DNA of 64,000 nt from Lithocarpus polystachyus (lineage: Eukaryota; Streptophyta; Magnoliopsida; Fagales; Fagaceae): contig CM066171.1 of assembly GCA_033629205.1 (NCBI GenBank), positions 11,619,501 through 11,683,500 of the forward strand. Reading direction: 5' to 3'. The position numbers were made by a program, and so were the translations under genes. Shown here piece by piece: positions 23,385 through 34,521 of this stretch. A model generated the notes under the pieces. That model did not search any database and was not told the DNA's origin. It saw nothing but the letters and a program-made list of their open reading frames with translations. Every line of letters starts with the position of its first letter. Position 1 is the first letter of the stretch.

Positions 23385-23653
23385 TATTACTAAATAAATT
23401 ACTCTGCCCCCCAAGCTCAAATCAAGGCTCCCAATTTCCCTAAGCACTACAGGGGGGGGGGGTAGTCTTTAGGATCTATTTGGTCAGGGTGAAAAGTGGA
23501 GAGACAGAAAATAGAAGAGAAAATTAAAATTGTGTGTGTTTGGTTAGGAGAAGAGAGGGGTGAGAAAATGGTAGGGCCCAGTTTTTTCTCCAGGCCCACC
23601 AAAATTCAATCCCCCTAAAATAGAGAGAAAATTGGGTGTGGAGGGGAGGGCGC

Positions 23654-23679
23654 GGGGGGGGGGGGGGGGGGGGGGGGGG
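23654..23679. repeat. Poly-G tract
   Basis: 26 consecutive G, preceded by CGC. Tracts of this length are error-prone in sequencing. Confidence 0.9.
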
Positions 23680-23775
23680 AAGAGGGGTTGATGGAATTAC
23701 TCATCTACCGTCGAACCTCCCCCATAACGTTGATTTCTTTTTCTTTTTTCTTTTGCCATCTTAACTTACACGTTT

Positions 23776-23813
<38 letters not shown>

Positions 23814-23827
23814 TCGACTTTGGTTTT

Positions 23828-23978
23828 TGTGGGGACTATTTTTGCCGTCACACTACTTCCTTCGCTTCATGGCTTATAAGGTTGAAAGTGGGAGAAACTC
23901 TCTTCGATGTGGGACACTCTGAGCCTCCTCGGCACTGCGCTAAGAGCCTTGCCGAGGACAGCAAAAATAGTCCCCACA
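23828..23978. mobile_element. 151-bp element with 18-bp terminal inverted repeats
   Basis: TGTGGGGACTATTTTTGC at the left is exactly complementary to GCAAAAATAGTCCCCACA at the right. GTTTT flanks both sides (23823-23827 and 23979-23983). The TG...CA ends and 5-bp duplication would suit a solo LTR or TRIM, while the long inverted repeats suit a MITE. The class is undecided, and the duplication lies in T-rich DNA so it may be chance. Confidence 0.6.
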
Positions 23979-24010
23979 GTTTTATTTATTTTTCTTTCTA
24001 ATAAGATATT

Positions 24011-24013
<3 letters not shown>

Positions 24014-24050
<37 letters not shown>
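24014..24050. repeat. (AT)n microsatellite
   Basis: About 18 AT units. Confidence 0.95.
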
Positions 24051-24052
<2 letters not shown>

Positions 24053-24099
24053 GGACATGAGAGTAAATTTGTACAATTTACATTTTCTATCTCTCCAAT

Positions 24100-25160
24100 T
24101 TTCCATCCTCCCAAATTGGGAGTCCCCACTAAACACATATGAGAGAAAATTAAATCTTTTCTTTTCCTTCCCAATTTTTTATCCTTTCACTTTTCCACCC
24201 TTCCAAAAAAATAAACACTTAGTCTTCATTTTCCCTCTTAGTTATATATAAGTGATGTGGAATATTATGACACAATCAAAATATGGGTGATGAGTTATAT
24301 GACTAGGCGTGTGTTAAATGCTTGCTTCCTTTACTTAACCACGAGTTCATTCACAAAGATAAACAGGGGGTACCATTTTAAAAATAGACTCAAATGTATA
24401 AGTGAGGGACTAAAACAATAAAAATATAATATAAATTTAAAGGATCAAATTGAAACAAGCCCCAAATTTGTAGGCTTAAATTTGGATATTTGATTTTACA
24501 TGAATACGTATCTCATTATGCTCTTTGCCTATCATCTAGTATTAACATAGGATGATATCAATATATAAATAGATGCCAAATCAGCGTTGAATATCCTGAA
24601 TTCAGGTACTAATTCGTCTTACCCATGTAGTACTTTAACTTTTATTGGAGATTATTGTTGTAGATTTTTTAGGTGACTCCATTTACAACACACACATCAT
24701 AAAGGGAACTTTAGGCAAAGGCAGAAAATAGTAGTAGGGAATTTTTTGAGTTGTACTCAGACGAATCATTGGCAGCAATATTGGCCTAGTAACCTTGTAG
24801 TCATCGGTCCCTGCATTCTTGAACACCCTGAAAATGCTATGAGCTGTTCGAAAATGGTTGTAGTTAAATTGGAGGATCAACATGACTATAGTCTACTTGT
24901 ATTGTAATTTGTAAGTAATTTTTTATCTCTTTTTTGCTGAATTTGTAATTCTATTATTAATGGATGCATGGGGTGTTATAAATATAGATTTATAGTTTCC
25001 CTACATTCTTATGTTAACTGTTTTTTATTATAAATTGCCTTCTCAACAATAAAAGAAAAAAGAAAAAAAAGAAAGTATCTCATTGTGTTTTGGCACACAA
25101 AATGTTTTAAAACTCCCTTGCAGCAAACTAGACAAATATAAATGAAATATACGATTTCCT
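24100..25160. other. Non-coding stretch
   Basis: No supported gene. A minus-strand ORF at 24683-24883 has no recognisable motif. Confidence 0.4.
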
Positions 25161-25306
25161 GTCATGTCAAACACAAACATTTTTTTTTTATTGCTGAATC
25201 AAACACAAACACACTTTGTACAAGCATTTCAACATTTCTCTTTTATATTAGGTAACAATTTTACACAAATACCAAATGCACGGAATTCCCATAAAACAGA
25301 ACCGTA

Positions 25307-25825
25307 TCAGACTTGCACTAGGAAAAAGCTGAATGCGAAAACGGTGAGCAAGACAACATAAATAGCCCAACTGAGAAACTTGAGGCACAGCGGCATGGGA
25401 ATCGTTATTGCAAGGAAGAACGCAGTAGTCACAAAGAAGACCGCAATTTCTTCTATCACTTGAGCTGGGACTGGATACTTGGAGCTGATAAGTTTGGCCA
25501 CAAACAGAGCAGAGAAAGTGAGTACCACAGTGAGAGAAAGCAAATGAAAAGATAAAGGAAGTTGGGATGGAGTGTTCATGTACTGGAGTGCGATTTGAAG
25601 GGCTGATGTGAAACAAAACCCCATAATTATGCCTTGCCATTGTGGGTTTTGTGGTTCTATGTTCTGCTCAGCTACAACTGGAGTTGCTTCCGGGTCTGTG
25701 GGTTGCGAAGGTTGTGGCTGTGTTGGTGATGAATGTGATGATCGAGGTAGGAGTTGGGACATAAATGTCAAGATAGAAAGAAGAAACTCTCTGAAACGAA
25801 GGGAAATGTCCATATTGATATGCAT
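25307..25825 (-). CDS. Intronless four-span membrane protein, family not recognised
   Basis: ATG at 25825 (a second ATG at codon 5) and TGA at 25307-25309 give 172 residues without interruption. Residues 1-25 form an amphipathic head and 28-62 a Ser/Pro/Gln-rich linker (SSPTQPQPSQPTDPEATP). Four hydrophobic spans then lie at about 65-83, 90-113, 125-143 and 148-170. The layout, a disordered soluble N-terminus followed by four spans ending at the C-terminus, resembles small uncharacterised plant membrane proteins. It is not related by obvious sequence to the exon at 8630-9107. A TATA box lies 32 bases upstream of the ATG. The intact frame and good promoter make this the most likely functional gene in the window; its biochemical role is unknown. 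Confidence 0.8.
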   Translation of the reverse strand: MHINMDISLRFREFLLSILTFMSQLLPRSSHSSPTQPQPSQPTDPEATPVVAEQNIEPQNPQWQGIIMGFCFTSALQIALQYMNTPSQLPLSFHLLSLTVVLTFSALFVAKLISSKYPVPAQVIEEIAVFFVTTAFFLAITIPMPLCLKFLSWAIYVVLLTVFAFSFFLVQV

Positions 25826-25856
25826 TTAGATTTACAACTCATGCAAAAGAATGACA

Positions 25857-25864
25857 TATTTATA
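25857..25864 (-). promoter_or_regulatory. TATA box of the membrane-protein gene
   Basis: TATAAATA on the minus strand, 32 bases upstream of the ATG at 25825. The spacing implies a start site very close to the ATG and a 5' leader of only a few bases from the first ATG, or slightly more from the ATG at codon 5. Confidence 0.55.
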
Positions 25865-26149
25865 GTGTTACGAGGAAAGAGAACAGTATGTGATTCTTAA
25901 GAAGGCATGTCTGAAAGACCATTGGGTTGTTTAGAGAGAGAGAGGCCATCGGGTTGAAAGTCGGATCTTCTTCAATCTACCACGTTGTTCTTAGATCCGA
26001 TTCATTTTCAAAAAACTTTTTTAAAAAGTTGAATCCGACATTAGATCCGAGAATTTAAAGTTAAGGGTTTCAGGATCAAATATTGTTTATAAATTTTAAT
26101 ATAATTTTATTACTGTTTTAGGCTTTGTGCTGGGTTGAAATTTACCTTG

Positions 26150-27000
26150 TTCAAATAATCTATTACCTAAGTTGATTAATCAATTCAATTATGTGAAAGG
26201 CACAATCACATCTCCAAAACTAAATATCATGCATCGGAAAGTAAATTTCAAGTACATGATAATACGATCATGATGGAAAAACCTCAATTAATGATTTGAA
26301 GCAACCACCAACTTAAATAATTCACTATGAAATTGAAGTTACAACTACAAGGAATATAAACCGATCCTAAACTAGTATAGCTTATTGAACTATCCAAATA
26401 AAACTCTAACCTAGTTGGACAACTCTTCACATGAATCTCCTCAGTGCACAAATACTCAATTTGTGACTAACTTCACACAATCACTCTTTGATTGTTTGAA
26501 GGCAGTGTATAATAATCTTGACTAGAACATTATGAACTTTCCAGCTCTAGAAACTTAGTTTGGTGCAAAACCAGAGGTGCACTAGCTTGCATTGGTTCTC
26601 TAGTCTCAAGTTCTCCAGATTTGAAACTCTTTCTATGATGTCACAAAGGAGTTCTCCAATTGATCTCTCCTAATGACAACTCTTAAAAGTAGCTTTTAAG
26701 TTGTTTCGGAATCCTAGTGCACTGATTTCAAGACTGCCACACCATTAAACGAATAGAATTAAATTATCTTTTCTTGTGTCTTTATAGATCGAATCATCGA
26801 CTAGGTGTTGAGCATATATCAAGAAGTTTTAGGTCTCGATTGATTGACTGGTATCGAGACGTGTTGAGACTATAGAAAGCACATTTTCTTGATCAGATCT
26901 TTGAGTAACTTTCTTGTGTCTTTAATGTAGTTCTTCAACACACTTAAAGACACTAAAAACTAATGATTCAAATACATTAAAAATATGTTTTAACTTGGAT
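26150..27000. repeat. Probable decayed retroelement sequence
   Basis: No ORF survives. The wording ('tgaagcaaccaccaacttaa', 'ggtctcgattgattgactgg') has the look of plant copia-type LTR/leader sequence. No partner copy in this window, so the call is an inference. Confidence 0.25.
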
Positions 27001-28660
27001 TTGCCAACACATGCATATTTGACCCTAACATCTAGGACTAAGGCCTAGATAACAAAGGCCCAAGTGCCCAACCTCCAAGATTCAAAATTTTATAATAATA
27101 ATTTATTTTTCTTTTAATGTTGTGCACTATTTTCCTCACCTCAAAAAATGCCTAAAAATATGAAACCTATAGAAATCAAATTTTATTGAAACCCTAAACT
27201 ATTTGACCAAAAAAAATGTTGTAATGTATTGTATCATAAACATTAGCCATCTAATTTCTCACATGGCCACACCAAAAAATCTATATCTTTCTCTCAATAC
27301 CAAAAACAAAATTGAAAATTAGATTAAACCATTACTTTTTCATACATCACCTTATCCAAAATAAAGAAAACTTCATTTAAAAAAATTAAAATTAAAAAAT
27401 ACATTTTCATATATTTTGACTAAATTTTGTGCTTAAACTATTATCTTTGATTCTAAAAGAAATTGACGTTGATTTGGTTAGTACTAATAATAAAGCATGT
27501 CTACTTACATTTCCCTAAGTGGTTTCCAAATAAGCTTTTCCCAGATTTCCAAGTTGCTTAACTAATGTTGAGTTACTTATAGAAATTTTTTAAAAACAAG
27601 GTACTATATATAAGGCTAAGCATTGTTGGGTGCTTAACATTTTTCCCCACATGTAATCAAGGTTATAAGTCCATGTCTTTGGTTTGAGACATTTTCTTCC
27701 CTTTTGATTTAGGGATCCTTAGGGAAATTCTTAGTTAATTAGGAAATGAAATAAATTAAATTAGACATAGGTGACTGATCATCTTAGAAACCAATGGTTG
27801 GTGGCGACTATTAAAAATGGAAAAATAAACAAAAGACTCTCTCACACACATATTACCTTAGTGTTTACACAAGTCACTATTGTGATTAACTTGTGCCCTA
27901 AAATCCAAATTTTACGTTCTTTAATTAAAGTGTTTTATTATCAGAGAATATATGATCATTAGACAATACTAGTATTTCATGATTTATTGCATATGATTTT
28001 GGTGTAAGAATGAGATCCACATACGGAATATCTAAATCACAATTATTTACAAACTCATAAATCTTACTTTGTAGTTGATAATGAAATTGGGTATTTCATT
28101 TGATAAGATTATAATACATTAATCATGATGATTTGTCTTGTCATGGAAGTAAAAACTTTTGCTTGATATTTTGGTGTATTTGAAATACATTGAAAATTTG
28201 AAATGAACTGATGTGATATGAATCTTCTTTCTATAAACTATTTTCACTTGAATAAGGGGTCTCACAACTACTAAACACATTATTTTGCAAATCAGTTTAA
28301 GCCAATTATAAGCTACTTCTACTCATAATTAATAACAAACAAAAAAATCTTCTAAAAAATTTGAAAATTATGAAAAATTATTATTAATTTGTATAAATTT
28401 TAATGAATGATTTTACCATTTCTAAAACTTGGTTGTTCTTTTTTATAAATTTTTTGAAAAATGTAAATTCTGATTAAATAATTGCACCATAATAACAAAG
28501 ATTAATTAAGAAGTAAAAACTAAGTAGAGGAATAAGTTAATAACCCTCACTTTTTTTTTTCTTTCTAAAGTGGAGTAATTAAAACTGAATAATTCACATA
28601 TAACATAAAATTTTATCTTAGGAGACCTTTTCAATTGTGATAAACATTAAGAAAAAAAAA
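27000..28660. other. Non-coding AT-rich stretch
   Basis: No gene, repeat or motif that I can support. Confidence 0.45.
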
Positions 28661-28661
28661 A

Positions 28662-28997
28662 TGACAAAGTTTAGCTACAACCTTACTCAATAAAATAAAA
28701 TTACTGTATATTTTGAAAATATAACCATTAAATTGCATATTCTTTACGCTCTTAATACACATGTTAAATTTTGTGTCAATCGGATATTATTTACTATATA
28801 ATATATAAGCTTATATTTTATGTATGATTTTAAACTACAAAAATTTGTAATTTAAACAATTTATTGATGACATAGTTAATCTTTAAGTTTTTAGAAATTT
28901 TGCAAAATGTAATCCAATGATAGATTTGTTAAATTTCACCTCTAATAAATAAATATTAAGTATGATTATAGTTAAACTTTGTAGCTAAACTTTGTCA
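28662..28997. mobile_element. MITE, 336 bp
   Basis: TGACAAAGTTTAGCTACAA at the left is complementary to TTGTAGCTAAACTTTGTCA at the right. Both flanks are A runs, so a target duplication of poly-A is possible but cannot be proved. A diverged relative lies at 3320-3655. Confidence 0.7.
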
Positions 28998-29180
28998 AAA
29001 AAAAAAAAAAAAAAAACAATTAGTGGCATTAGATTTGATCATTTTGGGGTAATCTTAATTTTACCTGTTAAATTTTCAAATTTAAATTGTCACCCTTTAT
29101 ACTACCTCTTTGTTGGGGGAAAAAGCAGATAAACACCACCTATCTCAAAACAACAGTGTATTAAAATTGTATTGTTTTGT

Positions 29181-29182
<2 letters not shown>

Positions 29183-29212
<30 letters not shown>
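29183..29212. repeat. (AT)n microsatellite
   Basis: About 15 AT units. Confidence 0.95.
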
Positions 29213-29219
<7 letters not shown>

Positions 29220-29412
29220 CGTACTTTTTTTTTTTTTTTTAATTTCCTTTTAATCTCTTCATCCTTTGTTTTCCTAGTTTTCCTCATTGTACTTTTTAAT
29301 TTTCCCAAAACAAATTTCTCTAAAAACAAAAAACACATAAAAAACAATCCAGTTGCCATCATTAAACTTACAGAAGATTACTCGGTTGCTATCTCAACAT
29401 CCACAATCTTGA

Positions 29413-29633
29413 GTTAGTATGTGTTTGGATACCGCTTATTTTGCTGAAAACCGAAAAGAATAGAAAATATTTTTATTTATTGTTCATATTACTGTGCTGC
29501 ACTATTTATTGGCCTATTTTCACAGTTTATGGCCAATAAACAGTGCATGATGCGGAGCTGAAGGAAAAAAAAAAAAAAAAAAAAAAAAACACCAAACGTC
29601 CAAGACGCCAACATAATCCAAACTCACCTTTAG
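29413..29633. mobile_element. Probable MITE with internal inverted repeat
   Basis: The left 'gtgtttggata' and right 'aatccaaactcac' are inverted. Inside, 'ttattggccta' and 'tggccaataaa' are inverted around a short loop. An A tract of about 26 bases lies at 29564-29589. Target duplication unclear. Confidence 0.4.
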
Positions 29634-30132
29634 TCTCTTTCATGCAAGAATACGTTAAGCTCATTCTCATGAAAAATACATAAATTAAAAGTATAAAATA
29701 ATAATCGTAGGGGGCAAAAGCCCAATTTTAGATATTGGGCCATGGGCCCATCCGAGGAGCCGTGTATGTCCGAGGACGGTAAGCTACCAAAATGATTCGT
29801 TGTGACGATCCTTGTAAGGATCTGGCCAACATATGAACTGAGAGGAATTGTCCGAGGAGAACTACCTCTTCGAATAATTAAAGAGGAAGCTAAAATGCAC
29901 ACCCTAGCACTTAATAAGATATTTTTTAGGATACTTCTGGTATATGACCATCCAACGAGCATATAGGACAGGCGGAGGCTATCTAATACTATAAAGAAAG
30001 CTGCTACGACCGCATTAATGACTTTGCAGCTAATCATCTGGCCGCATTAATGAGAAAATGATGTCTGAATAGTAACTTTCAATCTTTACAGCTGCCGTGT
30101 AAAGACTTTAAGGGAAATTTGATGGAATAAAT

Positions 30133-30993
30133 TGTTAGGTTCTAAAAGCTTAGAACAATTGGCAAATCGTGAGCACACAAGAACATGTAAGCTGCAGAAA
30201 GAAGATTTCAGAATCTGCATGGTTCGATCGATCGAAAAACAGGCTTGATCGATCGAGAATCGTATCTGCAGAATTTTAAGTTGGCCCAAACAGCAGTTCT
30301 AGCCCATTAAGGATTAGGGTTTCAAATCTACTTCTCCCACTATATAAAGGAAACCCTAAGCACGTTTTTTTATAGGGCTTTTTAGAGAGAAAAGAGTGTG
30401 CCTCTTTTGTATTTAGGTTTTGTTCCTAAAACCTCTCTTATTACTTCTACCGGTGTTGTTCCTTGAAAAATCTCAAGATCCGGTATTGCTGAAGTTGCTG
30501 CCTTCTCTAGTCATCAAAGGAGCTGATGATCTAAACCTTCAAGGGTGGTCTTGGAGTCACAAACAGGAGAGTTTGTGTTGCTAAACCTTTGAGTGGGATC
30601 TCAAAGTCACAAACGGTGGTGTTTGTGTTTTGCAAAGGTTAAAGAAAGAAGGAGTCCGTGGATCTCGGAGCTATCATGGGGTCATGGTAGTAAGTTTCCT
30701 ACACTTGGGTAGCAATAGGATGTTAGTGGTCTAAGTCGCTATTGTGTAAACTTCAATTCTTTCTAGTGGATTTGCTATTTTACCTTGAGGATAGCTAGGT
30801 TAAATCCTCCCCAGATTTTTTACCGGTTTGGTTTTCCTGAGTCATCATATCGTTATGTTATTTATTTTTCCGCTGCTTTACTTGATATGATTGTTATTGT
30901 TTTAACCTAGATCTGAATAATAAACCTAAGTATTCACTTGGTTAATTAATTAGGTTAAACAATCTAGTTTACAGGGGTCTAAACGAACTGACA
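30133..30993 (+). repeat. 5' LTR of the copia-type element
   Basis: 861 bp. TATATAAAG at about 30340 is a TATA box. It carries CGATCGATCG-type palindromes near 30226-30260. Confidence 0.93.
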
Positions 30994-30995
30994 AG

Positions 30996-31007
30996 TGGTA
31001 TCAGAGC
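30996..31007 (+). other. Primer-binding site
   Basis: TGGTATCAGAGC, complementary to the 3' end of initiator-Met tRNA, two bases after the 5' LTR. Confidence 0.92.
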
Positions 31008-31066
31008 GGGTAGCTCTTCTGTTGTAGATCCTTTGATCTAAGAGTTGATCCTTGATCCCTGTTATC

Positions 31067-32011
31067 ATGGATAATTTTAAGTGTCTTACTGTTTTTGATT
31101 GTGATGATTTGAATAAAAAGGACACTGTTGTTTCTGTTGATTTTATTGATGTCTGTGAAACTCTTCGTAAGGAATTATCTAAGTCTTTGAAAATTACTAA
31201 GAAATTTAAAGAAGAGTTAAAATTGGCTAATCTTGAAAAAGAGGAATTGCTTGTTAGATTAGATGAATCTAATAAGAAGAATGAATTTTTGAGAAATCAA
31301 ATTTCCTCTCAAGATGAGAAGATGAAAAGCTTGGAACAAGATTTAGTTGAGTCTAAAGCTAAAATTGAAAATTTGACTAGTACCAAGCTTGCTGCTGATA
31401 ACAGAAGTGTTTCTGTTTCTCTTAAGCCTAAAGTTGAAAAAGTTTATATCCCTCCTTTCAAGAGGAATAATAAAGAAAAGGCTTATTTTGCTAGGTTAGA
31501 CAAAGGTAAAAGTTCTGATGTAGACGCTGAAGTTTCTACACCTAAGTCTAAATCTACTGTTAGAGAGCATAAGAAATCTGTTTTTGTGCCTACTTGTCAC
31601 CTTTGTGGTGTTGTTGGTCATATTAGACCAAATTGTTCTTTGTTGAGGCAAAAACCAAAATCTGAGACTAGATTTGCTGTTAGGAATACTGATGTTCCTA
31701 AATTTGTTCCTGTTTGTCACTTTTGTGGTGTCTCTAGTCACATTCGTCCTAATTGTCATAAATTGAAATTTAAGCATTCTGTATTTCAGTCTAGGACATG
31801 TGATGATATTTCTCCTGCCATAAGTCCATATAAATTGTTTCATATTCTTTTGAAAAATTTGAGCTTGTTGGCTTGTGAAAGGAATTTGCAGGATTTTAAT
31901 CTTTCTCAGAAGATTGGTGTAATTCCTCAAATACACTCTGCTTCTCATGGATTTTCACCTACAAAGCCGAAGACTCGTGCTACATGGGTGAGAAAAGATT
32001 CTCTAAGGTGA
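31067..32011 (+). CDS. Gag-like protein with two CCHC zinc knuckles
   Basis: ATG at 31067 to TGA at 32009-32011, 314 residues. Gag proteins bind and package the element RNA in cytoplasmic particles. Residues about 25-110 are strongly charged and heptad-like (KELSKSLKITKKFKEELK and following), a predicted coiled coil. Two zinc knuckles follow, CHLCGVVGHIRPNC and CHFCGVSSHIRPNC (C-x2-C-x4-H-x4-C), about 41 residues apart. The C-terminal third has no motif. No canonical gag capsid (UBN2-type) domain is visible before the coiled coil, so the protein looks like the C-terminal half of a Sirevirus-type gag. The frame is intact and opens 60 bases after the primer-binding site. Confidence 0.85.
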   Translation: MDNFKCLTVFDCDDLNKKDTVVSVDFIDVCETLRKELSKSLKITKKFKEELKLANLEKEELLVRLDESNKKNEFLRNQISSQDEKMKSLEQDLVESKAKIENLTSTKLAADNRSVSVSLKPKVEKVYIPPFKRNNKEKAYFARLDKGKSSDVDAEVSTPKSKSTVREHKKSVFVPTCHLCGVVGHIRPNCSLLRQKPKSETRFAVRNTDVPKFVPVCHFCGVSSHIRPNCHKLKFKHSVFQSRTCDDISPAISPYKLFHILLKNLSLLACERNLQDFNLSQKIGVIPQIHSASHGFSPTKPKTRATWVRKDSLR

Positions 32012-34508
32012 GTGTTGCTGACTTGTCCCAAATTTAATTCTTTTAATTATTTGTGGACATATTTTGTTTCTGTTTTTGGTTGTCTTTTCTTTTTAGGTTG
32101 TTTTTTTTTATAAAAAAAAAAAATCCAAAAACATTGAAAATTTTCAAAAAGACAAAAATATTTTATTTTGTGTCTTGTCTTATTTTTCTTGAGGATTACA
32201 TGAATTATGATATCTCTCTCTTGATTTAGAACATGCTTGACACTGTGGAGAAACTTGAATAGCATGTGTTATATAAGTGCTAAGCTATTTTTTGATTTTG
32301 TGTGAGTATGTATTAGTTTGTACATGTACTCATGGGTTAATTAAGAAATTGATATTTCTTGTTTGTGTACCCTCTATAGCTTAGTTAAGCACTGTCATGC
32401 ATTGCCTTTGCATTTTTTTTTAATTATTTAGCATAAAGTGTGCTTTTTAGTTTTGGTCATAAATTTTTTTAAAAACCAAAAAGATTTTTGTGTTTTGTAT
32501 TATATATCTTGGATTTATAGTTGAGGTTGGCCATATTATCTTTACATAATATGTTTATGTACTTTGTTTAGCTTGGATGAGCTTATTTGTTGCACTTTAC
32601 TAGCTGAAGTCTTTGTAGTGCATGTTGTATGGGAAGATGTTTATAGTTTTTGATCACTTTGTCTTGATCTTGAAGTCACATGCCTTTGATTGTTGGACTT
32701 GAACTTATTGAGAAAGGCATAAATAACCATCTCACCACTGTCTACTAGCCAATCATAAACACCTTAGTGCATATCGTAAGATTTTGTGCTCGAGAAAGTG
32801 TAGCACATGCACAAAAAGAACATAAGGTGTTGCCTCGGTTTAAATGCTAAAATTGGTGTGTACATTATTGGGCTATAATGAATTCAAATTAAATAAAATT
32901 GGTGTGTACATTATGAGGCAAATCAAGAAACTTACATGATTGCAAGCTTTTATTCTAGGAGATGTGAGAGTTATATGATGTAACTCTTTAGGTGATAGTC
33001 TCTTTCAAATTTATGTGATGAATTTTGTAGACTTTGTGATTGCTTACTATTCACATATCACCTCACATGTTTCTCAAGCTTTTGCTAGTTGCACACACTA
33101 CACAAAGTTACTCTTTGCTAAACTTTGTACATGTTATTGTGTGTGATTTTGTTGTGGCCATCCAAAATTATATGTTCCTTGATTTTGATGCAAACTTTGA
33201 GTTTTAAGGTCATATTGATTGAAAAACTTGTTTTTGGAAGATCTGGGTTGTATTAATATGTTTTTGAAAAACTTTTAATCTCATACTCATGCATTTCATT
33301 CATGAAATATTGTGCTTTGAGGAATTTCTGCATTAAATTGCTTTGTTTTTCAAAAATTTGAGTTTTCCAGAATTTCGACCGATCGAAGCTGTTTTTCGAC
33401 CGATCGAAATTGCGATTAAAATTTTGGTTTGAATCTGTCTGACTCGATTGGTATTCGATCGATACTCGATCGATCGAAACTGAAAATTTTCAGTTTTTAG
33501 AGTTTTTGACCAAATTTTTTTTTCTTGCATCATTTATGTTTAGGATTCACATGAATTGCATTGTTTTTGTGTCCATCTTGCAGTTTTGCAGTCATATCTC
33601 TCATTGTTTTCACACATAACATGCATACACTTTGCTAAATTGGGTACTCAACTTGATTTAAAAATTGATTGATTAATTTTTGAGTCCTTTGTACATTTTA
33701 GTATATGCTATTTTTCTTTATGTGTGAACTACTGAAAATATTTTTCTTAAGGAGATATGATGGATAATCAATGTGCAAATATTTTCTCTACTCATGCAAT
33801 TGTTTATGGGTCACATATTGTCAAGTGTGCATTTATTGAAAGAGAGAATATTTTTCTTCATGTGTATCCTCAACTTAATTTTTTTTAGGTTTGTGTGTTT
33901 TTATTTATCCCCACCTCCTAAATTTTCCCCAAAACTGTTTTTTCCCAAAACTTGTTTTGTTTTTCCTATTTTTATAGGGGGAGAAAAGTTTTTTTTAACC
34001 TTTGTTGTTCATAGGGGGAGTTGTTGCTCTTCATAGGGAGAGTTCTCTCTATTTTTTATAGAGCTAAACTGTTTTATGTTCCCTTGTTTTTTTTTTTTTC
34101 TCTTGTTTACTGTCACTTTACTCTTTGTTTGAGTTGTATTTGTCAATACGTGACAAAAAGGGGGAGAAATAGATGAAATGTGGGAATCCAATTTGTTTTG
34201 TTTAGGGGGAGAATATAAAAACTTTTTGATGTATCTAACTTAGGGGGAGAGTTAGAATTTATTTTTGTTTTTATATTCTGTTTCATATTACTGTTTATAT
34301 GTCTTTCATTCCACACATGCGTTGATGTGTTTGTTGAGTGTTTCAGGAAAGACAGGTGCATTCTGATCAAGACCTTCTACCTCTTCTTGGCAACTTCTAG
34401 GTTAAGAGTCTTAGATTGGGATTTGTGATGTAATTGGGCATTTTATTGTATTGGGTTGTTCTTGTATTTTAACATTTCATTTTGTATGAAAGTTTTGTCA
34501 CGAATTGC
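32012..34508 (+). other. Non-coding interior of the copia-type element
   Basis: About 2.5 kb without a supported ORF where pol would lie. It carries CGATCGA-rich palindromes near 33370-33485 and repeated GGGGGAG motifs between 33970 and 34250. Confidence 0.7.
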
Positions 34509-34520
34509 CAAAGGGGGAGA
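34509..34520 (+). other. Polypurine tract
   Basis: AAAGGGGGAGA directly before the 3' LTR, the site that primes plus-strand DNA synthesis. Confidence 0.85.
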
Positions 34521-34521
34521 T

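Larger units (their letters stand above)
22990..23775. repeat. ~380-bp tandem duplication
   Basis: The block from 'ggttaaaaaaatattactaa' (near 23002) recurs from 'ggttaaaatattactaaata' (near 23377). Shared landmarks are CTCTRCCCC, 'aaggctccc', 'tttggttaggagaagagag' and 'accaaaattcaatcc'. The first unit contains (GA)n at 23230-23260 and the second contains a 26-base G run at 23654-23679. Confidence 0.75.

Noticed and set aside
24683..24883. 66-residue minus-strand ORF
   Set aside because: No recognisable motif or start context; composition is ordinary for AT-rich intergenic DNA.
31496..31948. 150-residue minus-strand ORF in the copia-type gag
   Set aside because: Shadow of the gag-like ORF; basic composition comes from the opposite strand's codon usage.
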